A stretch of DNA of 64,000 nucleotides from Io17-Chloro-G2 sp965226825. GTDB lineage: Bacteria; Chloroflexota; Dehalococcoidia; Lucifugimonadales; UBA3495. Below the pieces are notes generated by a model, which saw nothing but the letters and a program-made list of their open reading frames with translations, did not search any database and was not told the origin of the DNA. This document shows positions 1 to 9,058 of the stretch, in pieces (the stretch's first letter is position 1; every line of letters starts with the position of its first letter). The stretch lies in contig CBDDED010000003.1 in the NCBI GenBank assembly GCA_965226825.1, forward strand, positions 434,001 to 498,000, in the 5' to 3' direction. The position numbers and the translations under genes were made by a program.

Positions 1-1884
1 TTCCACCGGGACGAGGCGAGGGTAAACATAAAACCGGCCCAGGTGTTCCCGGAAGCCACCCGCCATATCCCCGAGATGTTGGACATCGTCTCCAAGCTGA
101 TGGAACGGGGATTCGCCTACGAGCAGGGCGGGAACGTCTACTACGACGTATCCAAATTCGAAGAATACGGCAAACTCTCCCGGAACACCGGTGCCGACCT
201 GCTGGAAGGTGTCAGGGCTCAGGCCGACCCGCTGAAGCGAGACCCTCGGGACTTCACTCTATGGAAAGCCGCCGAGCCGGGCCGCGACCTGAAATGGGAC
301 AGCCCCTGGGGAGAAGGTTTCCCCGGGTGGCACGTCGAATGCTCCGCTATGGCCGCGAAATACCTGGGTCAAGAATTCGACATCCATACCGGCGGCGTGG
401 ACAACATCTTTCCTCACCACGAGGATGAGATCGCGCAGAGCGAGGCCGCGTTTGGCAGCCAGCACGTCAGGTACTGGGTGCACGCCCAACATCTCCTGGC
501 CGACGGCGCAAAAATGGCCAAGTCTTCGGGCAACGTCTTCCTGATGGACGAGTTGATCTCCCGGGGATTCGACCCGCTTTCGTTCCGGTATCTTTGCATG
601 ACCATCCGTTACCGGAATCGGATGAACTTCACCTTCAACTCCCTCCGGGCAGCCGAAAAAGCGTTGACCAACCTGAGGAATCGGGTTTCTTTGTGGGGCA
701 ACCTACCTGCGCTGGCACAGGACCATCCCGATGCCGAGCAGTGGCGGCAAAATATCCGCTCGGCAGTGCAAAACGACCTGGACATGCCGGCAGCGTTGGC
801 GCTCACCTGGGACATGGTCCGATCGGAGTTGCCCGGCCAAACGAAACGAAGCCTTCTTCTGGAATTCGACCGGATCTTTGGTCTGGACTTGGACCGGATC
901 CCCTCCGACGGCGCCGTTCCCCCTGAGGTGATTGCCACCGTCGATCGGCGGGTGGCCCTCCGGGAACGGGAGGACTACCAGGAGGCGGATGCCCTGCGGG
1001 ATAGAGTTGCGGCCAACGGATATCTGGTCGAAGACACGGCTCACCGGGCGCGGGTCCGCTCCAAGACGCCGCTGGAGAAACGCAACGAACTGTGGCATTC
1101 GGTTTCCTCTTCCAGGGAAGTGGAATCATTGTTGTCTCAGGAGCCTCAGCACGACTTCACGTTCATTTTGAACGCCTATAGCTATCCGGAGGACGTGCAG
1201 CGCTGCGTGAGCAGTATGCTGGAATGCTCCCAGGGTTACTCCAGTCAGATAATCGTCATAGATAACGGGTCAACCGACGGCTCCGGGGAGTGGTTGGAAG
1301 AGTTCCAAGTCGGCCAACCTCGGCTTCAGGTCATCCATTGCGACCACAACGTCGGTGACGCCGCCGGGAAAAACATTGGGTTGAAACAGAGCCTGGGAAG
1401 AAACATCATCATCCTGGACGGTTCTGCGGAAATCGTCGGCAACATCCTGGACCCAATCAACGAACAGTTGGCGGACCAAACTGTGGGCATCTTCGGCCCA
1501 TACGGCCTGACCACCGATGATTTGCAGCATTTCCATGAAGAGGTTGAACAGGGGGAAGCCGATGCCATGCAGGCCTACTGTATGGCGTTCCGCCGGGATG
1601 CCCTGCAGACCGTGGGCCTCATGCGGGAATGCTTCCGCTTTTACCGGAACCTGGACATAGATTACTGCTTCCAGTTCAAAGACAAAGGCTACCGTATCGT
1701 CTCCGACAGCGATCTGCCCCTGGTCCGTCACGAGCACCGGCAATGGACTGAGTTGGATGAAAACCAGCGGGACGAACTGAGCCGTAAGAACTTCGGGCGG
1801 TTCCTGAAGCGGTGGGGCAACCGGCCGGACCTCCTGATTTCCTCCGAAGGCCAGGCCTTCCGGCATTCCGGCTTCCACCACTAG
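1..1884 (+). CDS. cysS: Cysteinyl-tRNA synthetase fused to a GT2 glycosyltransferase domain (5' partial)
   Basis: The frame is already open at base 1, so the start lies outside the window. Codons 1 to about 355 are the later part of a class I cysteinyl-tRNA synthetase, which charges tRNA-Cys in the cytosol. The zinc-ligand regions WHVECSAM and FPHHEDE are present, the signature lysine loop reads KMAKS (511-525) rather than KMSKS, and the anticodon-binding tail ends near GYLVEDTAHRARVRSK. After a linker of about 25 residues the same frame continues from about base 1153 as a GT-A family 2 glycosyltransferase domain of about 240 residues. It has FILNAYSYPED, VIDNGSTDGS, a GKNIGLK region and LDIDYCFQFKDKGYRI. 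The usual DxD site reads LDGSAE, so a metal-binding Asp seems missing and transferase activity is uncertain. There is no stop or frameshift between the domains. Typical CysRS ends at about 460 residues; this protein is over 700. The synthetase call is certain; the role of the added domain is unknown. Confidence 0.93.
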   Translation, partial: FHRDEARVNIKPAQVFPEATRHIPEMLDIVSKLMERGFAYEQGGNVYYDVSKFEEYGKLSRNTGADLLEGVRAQADPLKRDPRDFTLWKAAEPGRDLKWDSPWGEGFPGWHVECSAMAAKYLGQEFDIHTGGVDNIFPHHEDEIAQSEAAFGSQHVRYWVHAQHLLADGAKMAKSSGNVFLMDELISRGFDPLSFRYLCMTIRYRNRMNFTFNSLRAAEKALTNLRNRVSLWGNLPALAQDHPDAEQWRQNIRSAVQNDLDMPAALALTWDMVRSELPGQTKRSLLLEFDRIFGLDLDRIPSDGAVPPEVIATVDRRVALREREDYQEADALRDRVAANGYLVEDTAHRARVRSKTPLEKRNELWHSVSSSREVESLLSQEPQHDFTFILNAYSYPEDVQRCVSSMLECSQGYSSQIIVIDNGSTDGSGEWLEEFQVGQPRLQVIHCDHNVGDAAGKNIGLKQSLGRNIIILDGSAEIVGNILDPINEQLADQTVGIFGPYGLTTDDLQHFHEEVEQGEADAMQAYCMAFRRDALQTVGLMRECFRFYRNLDIDYCFQFKDKGYRIVSDSDLPLVRHEHRQWTELDENQRDELSRKNFGRFLKRWGNRPDLLISSEGQAFRHSGFHH

Positions 1885-2379
1885 GCCCCAATTCAGGCGT
1901 TTCTCCTGCCTGATCTCGGGCTGATTGACCCGCTGTACCCTGACGTACTCTGGCTGGATGGCCCGCCCGTTCGTTTCTAACCTTCAGTCAATCTTCCTCC
2001 TGTTAACTCCCGGGGTGATCACAGCGGCACGCGTCTGCCATTTGAAGTTTCTCCGTATCAACTACGAGTACCGGGGCCCTGGTTGGCAAGGAGCCGCATG
2101 GAAGAATAATCGGGGAGTCTCCGGAGTTAGTTCTCGCAGACTTGATGGTTTTTAATCCCGGTTGGCTTCCCTGGCACACGCAGTTTGCTGCGGCGACTGT
2201 CTAGGTCTTATTCCTGCGGGCCGGCTGGGGAGGAGCCTTGTGATCCTTGATTCACGCCTGCTGCAGGATTTGACATCCGCAACGCAGGATCCCGCTTTTA
2301 GACGATGCGTGATTTTATAGGCGTGCCTCGGGGTTGGGGTGGGTGTCGTCCTCCGGTGAAACTATAGGTGTGAGTCTGG
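1885..2379. other. Gene-free spacer
   Basis: This 495-base stretch separates the cysS fusion from the convergent LRR gene. I see no conserved reading frame, no tRNA-like fold and no clear U-tailed hairpin. A short plus-strand frame (1925-2155) does not resemble a protein family. Confidence 0.5.
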
Positions 2380-3861
2380 CTATTCCAGAGGGCTGATGAT
2401 TCTCTTGGTTTCTGTGTCTCCAACGTTGAGTTGGCATATTCGGACGTCTCTCTCGTTGATTGGGTCGCGGTCGGTTGTGCGGTTTGTGACCTCCACGATT
2501 TTTCTGTCCACGGTCATGGATACTCTGTTGCCCTCTCTGTCTTGGAGTCCCCAGTCTTCGACCAGGCAGGCTGTCTCGTAGCTGTTGACCTCCATGCGTT
2601 CGGGCAGGTATTCGCTGCTTATGCCGACTCGGCGGAGCTTGGGCAGGTTCTTCAGGAAGTCGGTGGGAATGGTCCGTGGGTTTGAAGTTTCTCCTTTGTA
2701 GGCAGATATGGAGATGGATTCGGCTTTATGTAGTTGGTCGAGGGACCTGCTAGGTATGTCACCCTTGAGGTATGAGATTTGCAGATTCTTTAGGTTCCTC
2801 AGGTAGTCCAGTGCTCCGTCTGGGAGGCTTTCGACGTAGCTAATGTCGAGATTTTCGAGGCTCTCTAGTCCTTTGAACGTATCCCTAGTCAGTCTGATGG
2901 ACGGTTTGCTGGAATCGGTTTTGATTTCCAAGGCGGCAAGGCTCTGCAGGTCTTCGAATATGCCCGGACCTAGTTCAATTGGTCTGTCCTCGTGGTCTTC
3001 GTTCAGTCTTAGGCCTAGGACGAGGAGATTCGGGAGGTGGTCGAAGTCCCCTACCTTGAAGGATTGGGCTGACGCACTGAACTCTCTGACTCGGTAGAGT
3101 TCCGCGGCATCGATCGTTCGGCATGAAGGGATACCCAGCATTCCGATGAAGGTGTATTGCACCTCCGGCGTGCGGCCGCATATCCCCGATTCGGCTATCT
3201 CCCTTGGTAGAGGGGTAGGCGGCGTCTGTTTGGTTGGGTCGGTTGTATCTAAGGGTCTAGTGGTAGTGGTATCACTTGGTTGGCCTACGGGTATGAGATC
3301 TATCGGTTGGTTCAAGATATTGGAGCCCAAGTTGTCGAGGGTTTCCTTGACCTCCTGGACTTTGCTTTCGGCACCAGTCAATCCGTCGAGGCTGATCCCG
3401 TTGACTGCCATCTCGCTGATGATGGGATTAGCATCCTGCACCACCGGCGTCGGCCTTCCAAGGAAGTCTCGGTCGGTCATGATCATGGTCACCCGGAAGG
3501 GTGCGTAAATCCGAAGTTCCAGAGGCCAGTCTAGTGAAAACGACAGGTCGCATCGTGTGTCCACTGTGGTTTCGTAGTCGTCGCTGACTTCGCATTTGTA
3601 GGGGATCACCTGCTCCGAGATGGACTCCGCTACTTCGGCTATGACCTCCGCATTCAGGGTGCTGCCTGGGAGTGCACTGTGTACAACTGCTTCGGCAACT
3701 GCGTCGTAGTGGTCCTCGATGTACGATTCGGCAGCTTCCTCCGGTGAGGGTGGCATGGTCAACGTATACACGAGAACTACGATGGCTATTACAGCGGCAC
3801 ATGCTCCAGCGATTCCTGCAAGTACGCGGGTCTTGGGGTTGGCGCTTCTATCGTCGTTCAT
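2380..3861 (-). CDS. Membrane-anchored leucine-rich-repeat-like protein
   Basis: Encodes 493 residues. A short charged N-terminus precedes one hydrophobic segment (about residues 13-34), so most of the protein is probably outside the cell, held by an N-terminal anchor. Residues about 35-190 form a DUF4333-like or otherwise unassigned globular part with cysteines. From about residue 265 there are LRR-type units of roughly 22-25 residues (LPNLLVLGLRL, LQSLAALEIK, LESLENLDIS, LRNLKNLQIS). A proline/threonine-rich linker (TTTTRPLDTTDPTKQTPP) lies between the two parts. The partner is unknown; LRRs usually bind proteins. Base composition looks less GC-rich than neighbouring genes and the gene stands alone between long spacers, so it may have been acquired. 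The fold assignment rests on repeat spacing only. Confidence 0.7.
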   Translation of the reverse strand: MNDDRSANPKTRVLAGIAGACAAVIAIVVLVYTLTMPPSPEEAAESYIEDHYDAVAEAVVHSALPGSTLNAEVIAEVAESISEQVIPYKCEVSDDYETTVDTRCDLSFSLDWPLELRIYAPFRVTMIMTDRDFLGRPTPVVQDANPIISEMAVNGISLDGLTGAESKVQEVKETLDNLGSNILNQPIDLIPVGQPSDTTTTRPLDTTDPTKQTPPTPLPREIAESGICGRTPEVQYTFIGMLGIPSCRTIDAAELYRVREFSASAQSFKVGDFDHLPNLLVLGLRLNEDHEDRPIELGPGIFEDLQSLAALEIKTDSSKPSIRLTRDTFKGLESLENLDISYVESLPDGALDYLRNLKNLQISYLKGDIPSRSLDQLHKAESISISAYKGETSNPRTIPTDFLKNLPKLRRVGISSEYLPERMEVNSYETACLVEDWGLQDREGNRVSMTVDRKIVEVTNRTTDRDPINERDVRICQLNVGDTETKRIISPLE

Positions 3862-4621
3862 AGGGGACTTTTTCCTTTATTTGAGTTGGACGCCATTATC
3901 TATTGGCAGGGCTGCGTAGCGCTATTTTCTCATCTTGCCTTGAACATTGGGTGAATTGACAGATGGGCGTTGGCCAGGTACTGGTTTCAATATGAACTGC
4001 CTGGCCGCACTAGGTTGCTTGTCCCTGGCACTGAGTTTTTTACAAAACCAGGAATCACCCGCGGGTACCCGAGGTCGTCTCGAGGGCGAATAATCCCAGT
4101 GCCACACCCGAGGAGAATCGTCCGCGTACGTCCGGACCGGTCCCTTCCATGGTCCGTTCCATGGCGATTTAGCCATTGTTGTCACCCTGTTGTTATCCAA
4201 ACATTGTGCCGTAACCAAAGCGCTCCCTGGGGGATCTCCTTCGAGGACGCAACGGTACCGTCGACCAGGTTGTTGTGAATTCCGCCTCAGGGCAATAATG
4301 GTGGACATGATTCCGCTGGAACGGCGATGGTTCCCGTCATATGCCCTCAAAACCACTGTTTCTCACGGGTAAATTGACCCAAAAGTCCTAAAATTCGTGC
4401 CTGTAAAGGCTTCCGAACCGCCACCGAGCGGAAATCGTTCATTTGCGTCGGCGAATCGGGTTGCCGGGGACGGATAGTTGGTTTCCGGGTGTCGGAATCT
4501 AGGAATCCTCGCCGGTTTTAGGCACAAAAATGTCCCTTGACGGGGTCTTTGGCGTTTGCTAAAGTCCGCCGATATTCCAACTCAACCTTCGCTTTCAACC
4601 TGGCTCCGGAGTCCCTTACCT
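3862..4621. other. Gene-free spacer upstream of the MeaB-type gene
   Basis: About 760 bases between divergent genes, which should hold the promoters of both. A 144-codon minus-strand frame (3922-4356) has no recognisable family features and no convincing ribosome site. An 8-base word TTCCATGG occurs twice in close succession near 4145-4163. Nothing else stands out. Confidence 0.45.
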
Positions 4622-5602
4622 ATGGAGGATATTGCCCGTAGGCTGCTGGCCGGCGACCAACGAGCCCTTTCTCAGACCATGTCAGCGGTGGAACGCAGTG
4701 ACCCGAGCGCGGCCGGGGTCATCAAATCCATTGACCCCTTTACCGGAAATTGTTACACCGTGGGCATCACCGGCCCCCCTGGAGCAGGCAAGAGCACGGT
4801 GGTCGATCGGTTGACGGAGCACCTGAGGGGCCAGGGGCTCACGGTCGGGATTATTGGGGTAGACCCCACCAGCCCCTTCAGCGGCGGGGCTCTCCTGGGC
4901 GACCGGATTAGGATGCAGCGCCACTACTTGGACCCCGGGGTGTTCATCAGAAGCGTTGCCACCCGTGGACAGTTGGGCGGTGTGCCGAGGATGGTCAAGA
5001 CCTTGGTTCGGCTGCTCGATGCGGCGGGGAAAGACGTGGTGTTGGTGGAAACCGTGGGTGTGGGGCAAACCGAATTGGGAGTGATGGGAGTCGCTGACAC
5101 GGTGCTGGTCGCCTTGATGCCCGATTCCGGCGACGCGATACAGACCTTGAAGGCGGGCATCATGGAGATTGCCGACATTTACTTGGTAAACAAGGCCGAC
5201 CGTGCCGGCGCAAACCGGATGGCTGCGGCTATTACCGCTATGTTGAGCACCGCCTTGGACCAACCGGACTGGTTGCCCCCGGTGCTGCTGGCAACGGCGC
5301 AAACCGGGGAAGGCATCAGCGGCCTATGGGACCAGGTCCAACGCCACCGGGACCATTTGACGGAAAACGCTCAGTTACAGGCGCGCCGGGAAAAGAGAAG
5401 GCGGCAGGAATTCCTGGAAGCGGTGGAGGAAGAGCTGGGCCGCCGGTTTCGAGAGAGCGTTCAACATGACCCGGAGGTGGTGGGGGCCATAAAAGGCGTT
5501 GCCGAAAAAAACCTGGAGCCATATTCGGCTGCTCTGGCCTTGCTGGATTCTCCATGGACAATGGGTCGGCTGCCGGCCCCGGACCTACCAGACACTGCAT
5601 AG
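4622..5602 (+). CDS. meaB: MeaB/ArgK-type G3E GTPase (methylmalonyl-CoA mutase chaperone family)
   Basis: Encodes 326 residues from ATG 4622, which has GGAG ten bases upstream. A TTG at 4556 would add 22 poorly supported residues. The P-loop is GPPGAGKST (residues 51-59), followed by VDPTSPFSGGALLGDRIRM, VETVGVGQTE and NKAD, the standard G3E-GTPase order. Proteins of this family load and protect the cobalamin cofactor of methylmalonyl-CoA mutase or related acyl-CoA mutases. No mutase gene is in this window, so the partner must be encoded elsewhere. Length matches the family (310-340 residues). The family is certain; the specific mutase partner is inferred. Confidence 0.93.
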   Translation: MEDIARRLLAGDQRALSQTMSAVERSDPSAAGVIKSIDPFTGNCYTVGITGPPGAGKSTVVDRLTEHLRGQGLTVGIIGVDPTSPFSGGALLGDRIRMQRHYLDPGVFIRSVATRGQLGGVPRMVKTLVRLLDAAGKDVVLVETVGVGQTELGVMGVADTVLVALMPDSGDAIQTLKAGIMEIADIYLVNKADRAGANRMAAAITAMLSTALDQPDWLPPVLLATAQTGEGISGLWDQVQRHRDHLTENAQLQARREKRRRQEFLEAVEEELGRRFRESVQHDPEVVGAIKGVAEKNLEPYSAALALLDSPWTMGRLPAPDLPDTA

Positions 5603-5735
5603 ACCACCGTTCCCGCGAATCCTTGACTTCTCTTTGCCGATTATCGCTGGCGTTGAGCAGCAGCTTGCGTCTTAGCGCTGGGATTCGGCGCGAATTTCGA
5701 AACGTCACCCTGGTTTGCTGGAGGGGGTAGAAAAC

Positions 5736-6371
5736 GTGATTTTAGGAGTGGACCTCCGAGCTTCGGCCAAAAAGCGCAGCACAGTGGTCGCGCTCGACGG
5801 AGACTCAAACGTAGTATTCTTTTCAAATTTCGATACCGATACTCAAATGCAGGAGATGGTGCAGTCCTGCCAGCCGGACCTCATCGCATTCGGCGCTCCC
5901 TTGGGGTTGCCCCAGGGCCTTTGCTGTTTGGAAACCGACTGCGGTTGCTCTTTTGCCACTCCCCAGAGAAAAGGCCGCCAGTCTGAAATCGAGCTGGCCA
6001 GCCTGGGAATAAGCTGCTTTTACACCAGCAAGGGTTCGATAATTCGCAACCTGATCTACCGGAGCATTCGGTTGAGCGGCCAGTTGGGTGAGTTGGGGTA
6101 CCCGGTGATCGAGGTCTACCCCCACGCGACCAAGGTTATTCTGTTCGGCGACAAAGCGCCGCCCAAAAACAGCCCGAAAGCCGTGGGGTTTCTGAAGGAG
6201 CACCTTACGGGCTTGGTGCATGGACTCGACCCGTATCTGGACGACATGGACCGCAATACCTGTGATGCGGTGCTAAATGCCTATACCGCCGTGCTGCACC
6301 ACCAGGACTCCACCGATAGGCTGGGAGCACCGGAGGAGGGGACGCTGGTGTTGCCTCGGCTGCCCCGGTAG
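5736..6371 (+). CDS. DUF429 family protein (predicted RNase H-like nuclease)
   Basis: Encodes 211 residues. GTG 5736 is chosen because a strong GGAGGGGG sits eight bases upstream; an earlier TTG at 5715 would place that site inside the gene. The N-terminus (ILGVDLRAS) fits the first beta strand and catalytic Asp of the DUF429/RNase H-like fold. The motifs FGAPLGLP, an unusual cysteine-rich CCLETDCGC, VIEVYPHA and CDAVLNAY follow the family order. The biological role of DUF429 proteins is not established. The gene stands between meaB and a convergent NfeD-SPFH pair, with a terminator hairpin immediately after it. Confidence 0.8.
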   Translation: MILGVDLRASAKKRSTVVALDGDSNVVFFSNFDTDTQMQEMVQSCQPDLIAFGAPLGLPQGLCCLETDCGCSFATPQRKGRQSEIELASLGISCFYTSKGSIIRNLIYRSIRLSGQLGELGYPVIEVYPHATKVILFGDKAPPKNSPKAVGFLKEHLTGLVHGLDPYLDDMDRNTCDAVLNAYTAVLHHQDSTDRLGAPEEGTLVLPRLPR

Positions 6372-6377
6372 GGTCAC

Positions 6378-6415
6378 AAAAAAATCCCCCAACCCCGGAT
6401 TAACAGGGTTGGGGG
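6378..6415 (-). terminator. Rho-independent terminator of the nfeD-SPFH operon (possibly bidirectional)
   Basis: A perfect 10-bp stem (6386-6395 with 6406-6415, CCCCCAACCC paired to GGGTTGGGGG) has a 10-base loop. Read on the minus strand it is followed by a run of seven T (complement of 6378-6384). It lies between the stop codons of two convergent genes. Confidence 0.88.
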
Positions 6416-6473
6416 GCTAGCTGGTATTGTCGTGCTCGGCCTGGCTGGATTGGATCGATCTTAAGGGTCGGAC

Positions 6474-7340
6474 TTAGGTGTCGGAGTTGTTTTGCGGCGG
6501 GTTCATTCCACCCATGCCCAGGAACGGTTGCAGCATGTTGGTGAACTCCATGGGGAAGATCCACTTGGTGGAGGGACTGGCTCCCAGCGACTTCAGGGTT
6601 TCGAAGTATTGCAGGCTCATTGTTTTGGCATCTATTGTGTTTGCAATCAGGAAGATGCGTTCCAAGGCAGTGCTGAACCCCTCTGCCCGCAGGACTTGGG
6701 CCTGCTGGTCTCCCTCCGCCTTTAGGATTTCCCCCTGCCTGGCGCCTTCCGCTTGCAAAATCTCGGCCTGTTTTTCTCCTTCGGCACGGTTAATCTGGGC
6801 TTGTCGCGCCCCTTCGGACTCGGTTATCTCGGCGGTTTTTATGGCTTCCGCCGACTTCTCCCGCTCCATGGCCGCCTTCACACCGGGCGGCGGGTCAATT
6901 TCATTGATTTCCACCTGTGAAACCTTGACACCCCAACGCTCGGTGACCTCGTCCATTCTCACCTGCAGTTGGTCGCGGATGCGCTCCCGTTCCGTGAGAG
7001 CCTCCGCCAATGAGGTGGAGCCAATGACGGCGCGCAAAGTGGCAAACGCCAGATTAACGACCGCGGACTCGAAGTTCTGGACCTCCAGAACGGACCTCTC
7101 CGCCAATTCTTCCATCACCCGATAGTAGATCACGAAGTCCATGTCCACCACCACGTTGTCCGCGGTGATGTACTTCTGGGTGGGAACCCGGGCTACCCGC
7201 TCCCGCAAGTCCACCTTGGTCCCGTTTTGCACCACCGGAATCAGGATGTGTAGGCCCGGCCGCATGGTGCCCGTAAAGGTCCCGAATTTTTGCACCACCA
7301 TTCTCTGGTACTGCTGTACAACCACTATTCCAGAAGCCAT
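6474..7340 (-). CDS. SPFH/Band 7 protein (stomatin/slipin-like)
   Basis: Encodes 288 residues; ATG 7340 follows AAGGAGG at good distance. The SPFH domain (about residues 10-180) includes MRPGLHILIPVV, RVPTQKYITADNVVVDMDFVIYYRV and EINEIDPPPGVKAAME. A charged coiled-coil stretch of AEG-x2-QA-x-IL repeats follows (about 175-225). Such proteins form membrane-associated ring scaffolds. This one lacks the N-terminal transmembrane hairpin usual in slipins, so it probably depends on its NfeD partner for membrane location. It lies 33 bases downstream of nfeD on the same strand, the classic NfeD-slipin pair, in which the protease is thought to cut the slipin C-terminus. Confidence 0.92.
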   Translation of the reverse strand: MASGIVVVQQYQRMVVQKFGTFTGTMRPGLHILIPVVQNGTKVDLRERVARVPTQKYITADNVVVDMDFVIYYRVMEELAERSVLEVQNFESAVVNLAFATLRAVIGSTSLAEALTERERIRDQLQVRMDEVTERWGVKVSQVEINEIDPPPGVKAAMEREKSAEAIKTAEITESEGARQAQINRAEGEKQAEILQAEGARQGEILKAEGDQQAQVLRAEGFSTALERIFLIANTIDAKTMSLQYFETLKSLGASPSTKWIFPMEFTNMLQPFLGMGGMNPPQNNSDT

Positions 7341-7373
7341 GAACGCCTCCTTGGAAAATCTACTACCCGGTTG

Positions 7374-8738
7374 TCAATTACTATTGTTCGAATGCCTGGA
7401 AACAGTGAGAATTAGTCCGTTAACTTGGATGACTTTGACCGATTCACCACTTTCGATTACGTTACCATCCTCGGTGACCGCTGTCCAGGTTTCATTTTCG
7501 ACGCGCACGACGCCGGTAGGGTCTAACGCCACCGTAACCGTCGCTAACATTCCAGGCTCCATTTTCCGGGTCGAATCACGACCTTTGATCTTGGCTGAAT
7601 AAATCTCTGAGACTACATAAATGAGCCCGAGCCCCAAAACCGTCGCCGTCCCACCCAGCAGCCACCGGTTGACACCCACTTTAGGCAGGGTCGGCGACAC
7701 GTCGCCAAACTGGGTGAACAGCAGCAATCCTCCCAACACCAGGCTGATGATGGAACCCACTCCCAGCACGCCAAAGCCGGCAACCTGGGTCTCAAGCACC
7801 GCTAATATCACCGCCAGAAGGATAAATGCCGCCGCCGCCCAGTTCACGGGCAGGTTGCCAAAGGCCAGGAGCGCCAACAACAGGCAAATGACACCGGTCA
7901 CCCCTGGGACGATTAGACCGGGACTGAATAGCTCGAAAACAATCCCAAGCCCACCTATCGTAAGAAGCAGAAACGACACGTTGGGGTCGGATATGAACTC
8001 CAGGAAACCCTCCAGAAGGTTTTTGTCCAGACGCCGGAGTTGCATGTTCTCGGTTTGCAGGATCGTCCCCTCAGGTTCCCCTACCAGTTGAACCTGGCGG
8101 CCGTTTATCTCCCTTAGGAGGTGGTCCAGGTCTTCCACCACGAAATCGATGATGTCTAGCTCCAGCGCCTCGTTGGCGCTGAACGACGCGGCTTCCCTTA
8201 CGGTGCTCTCCAGGGCATCCTCGTTGCGCCCCCGTTCCTGGGCGATGCTACGAATAAGAGCAGCGGCGTCGTTCTCCACCTTGCTCGCCAGGGTTTCTTC
8301 TAACGCTTCTCCCGTGCCCGACACCGGCGTGGCCGCACCGATGTTGGTTCCGGGAGCCATTGCCGCAATGTGACCCGCCGCGGTAATAAAGGTCCCGGCG
8401 GATCCGGCACGGGCGCCCTGGGGGGAGACGTAAACCGCAATCGGGACCGGGGACTCCAACAGGACCGCAACAATGTCCCGAGTGGAATCCACGAGTCCGC
8501 CGGGAGTGTCGAGTTCTATGACCAACAGGTCTGCGCCGGTACTTTGAGCCTCCTCGATGGACCTCGAAATATACCGGTGCTTAACCCCGTTGATTATTCC
8601 GTCAACATTGATTACCAAACCGGAGGGCTCTTCAGAATCGGTTTGTGCGTGGGCCAAATAGGCGCCCAAACAGCCAAGCGACATTAACCCAAGGGGGACA
8701 ATCAGGAGGAGCAGTCGATGCCATGAAATCAATGCCAT
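7374..8738 (-). CDS. nfeD: NfeD long-form membrane serine protease (ClpP-like)
   Basis: Encodes 454 residues from ATG 8738, which gives a standard signal peptide (MALISWHRLLLLIV, cleavage near AHA-QT). A TTG at 8834 would add 32 residues that spoil it. The ClpP-like protease domain (about 40-230) carries the likely catalytic Ser113 in RAGSAG and Lys153 in SKVEND. Their 40-residue spacing is close to that of archaeal homologues. Four to five hydrophobic segments follow (about 265-385), then a C-terminal OB-fold NfeD domain (GMLATVTVALDPTGVVRVENETW). The protease faces outside the membrane and acts on SPFH proteins in studied homologues. It is co-transcribed with the downstream SPFH gene. Confidence 0.93.
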   Translation of the reverse strand: MALISWHRLLLLIVPLGLMSLGCLGAYLAHAQTDSEEPSGLVINVDGIINGVKHRYISRSIEEAQSTGADLLVIELDTPGGLVDSTRDIVAVLLESPVPIAVYVSPQGARAGSAGTFITAAGHIAAMAPGTNIGAATPVSGTGEALEETLASKVENDAAALIRSIAQERGRNEDALESTVREAASFSANEALELDIIDFVVEDLDHLLREINGRQVQLVGEPEGTILQTENMQLRRLDKNLLEGFLEFISDPNVSFLLLTIGGLGIVFELFSPGLIVPGVTGVICLLLALLAFGNLPVNWAAAAFILLAVILAVLETQVAGFGVLGVGSIISLVLGGLLLFTQFGDVSPTLPKVGVNRWLLGGTATVLGLGLIYVVSEIYSAKIKGRDSTRKMEPGMLATVTVALDPTGVVRVENETWTAVTEDGNVIESGESVKVIQVNGLILTVSRHSNNSN

Positions 8739-9058
8739 GCCAACTCGCCAGAACTCCCCGGAGGAGAACAGTTGCGGCAAAACAAGTGATACCAAACCGG
8801 GTGAGTTGATGTGGAAGAGCGTGAAATAGAACAAATCAATAATCCGTTACCATCTACCACATGTCAAACCTAGCCTCGAGCATGACCGGGGCGACGGCCG
8901 CCGTCCGGGTTGCATCAGACGGCTGGCTGACAATCCGCTATGCAGAGGGGGATTTTGTGGGTGCTGTTCCATCGGCTTGAAGTGTGATTGCCCGGAGCGG
9001 CTAACAATCGCCTCTTGACAGGTTGTGAAGGGAGTGTATAATCGCCCTGATTCAAGGA
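8739..9058. other. Divergent promoter region between nfeD and the GntR operon
   Basis: A 320-base gap separates divergent genes. The right end holds a near-consensus plus-strand promoter (listed separately). No open frame resembling a protein was seen. The nfeD promoter must also lie here, but I could not place it. Confidence 0.6.
9015..9042 (+). promoter_or_regulatory. Sigma70-type promoter of the gntR-oxalate oxidoreductase operon
   Basis: A perfect -35 box TTGACA (9015-9020) and a perfect -10 box TATAAT (9037-9042) are separated by 16 bases. Predicted transcription start is about 9049, only some ten bases before the first possible start codon. Confidence 0.88.

Noticed and set aside
3922..4356. 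144-codon minus-strand frame
   Set aside because: No recognisable motifs, no ribosome site and a composition typical of chance frames in GC-rich spacers.
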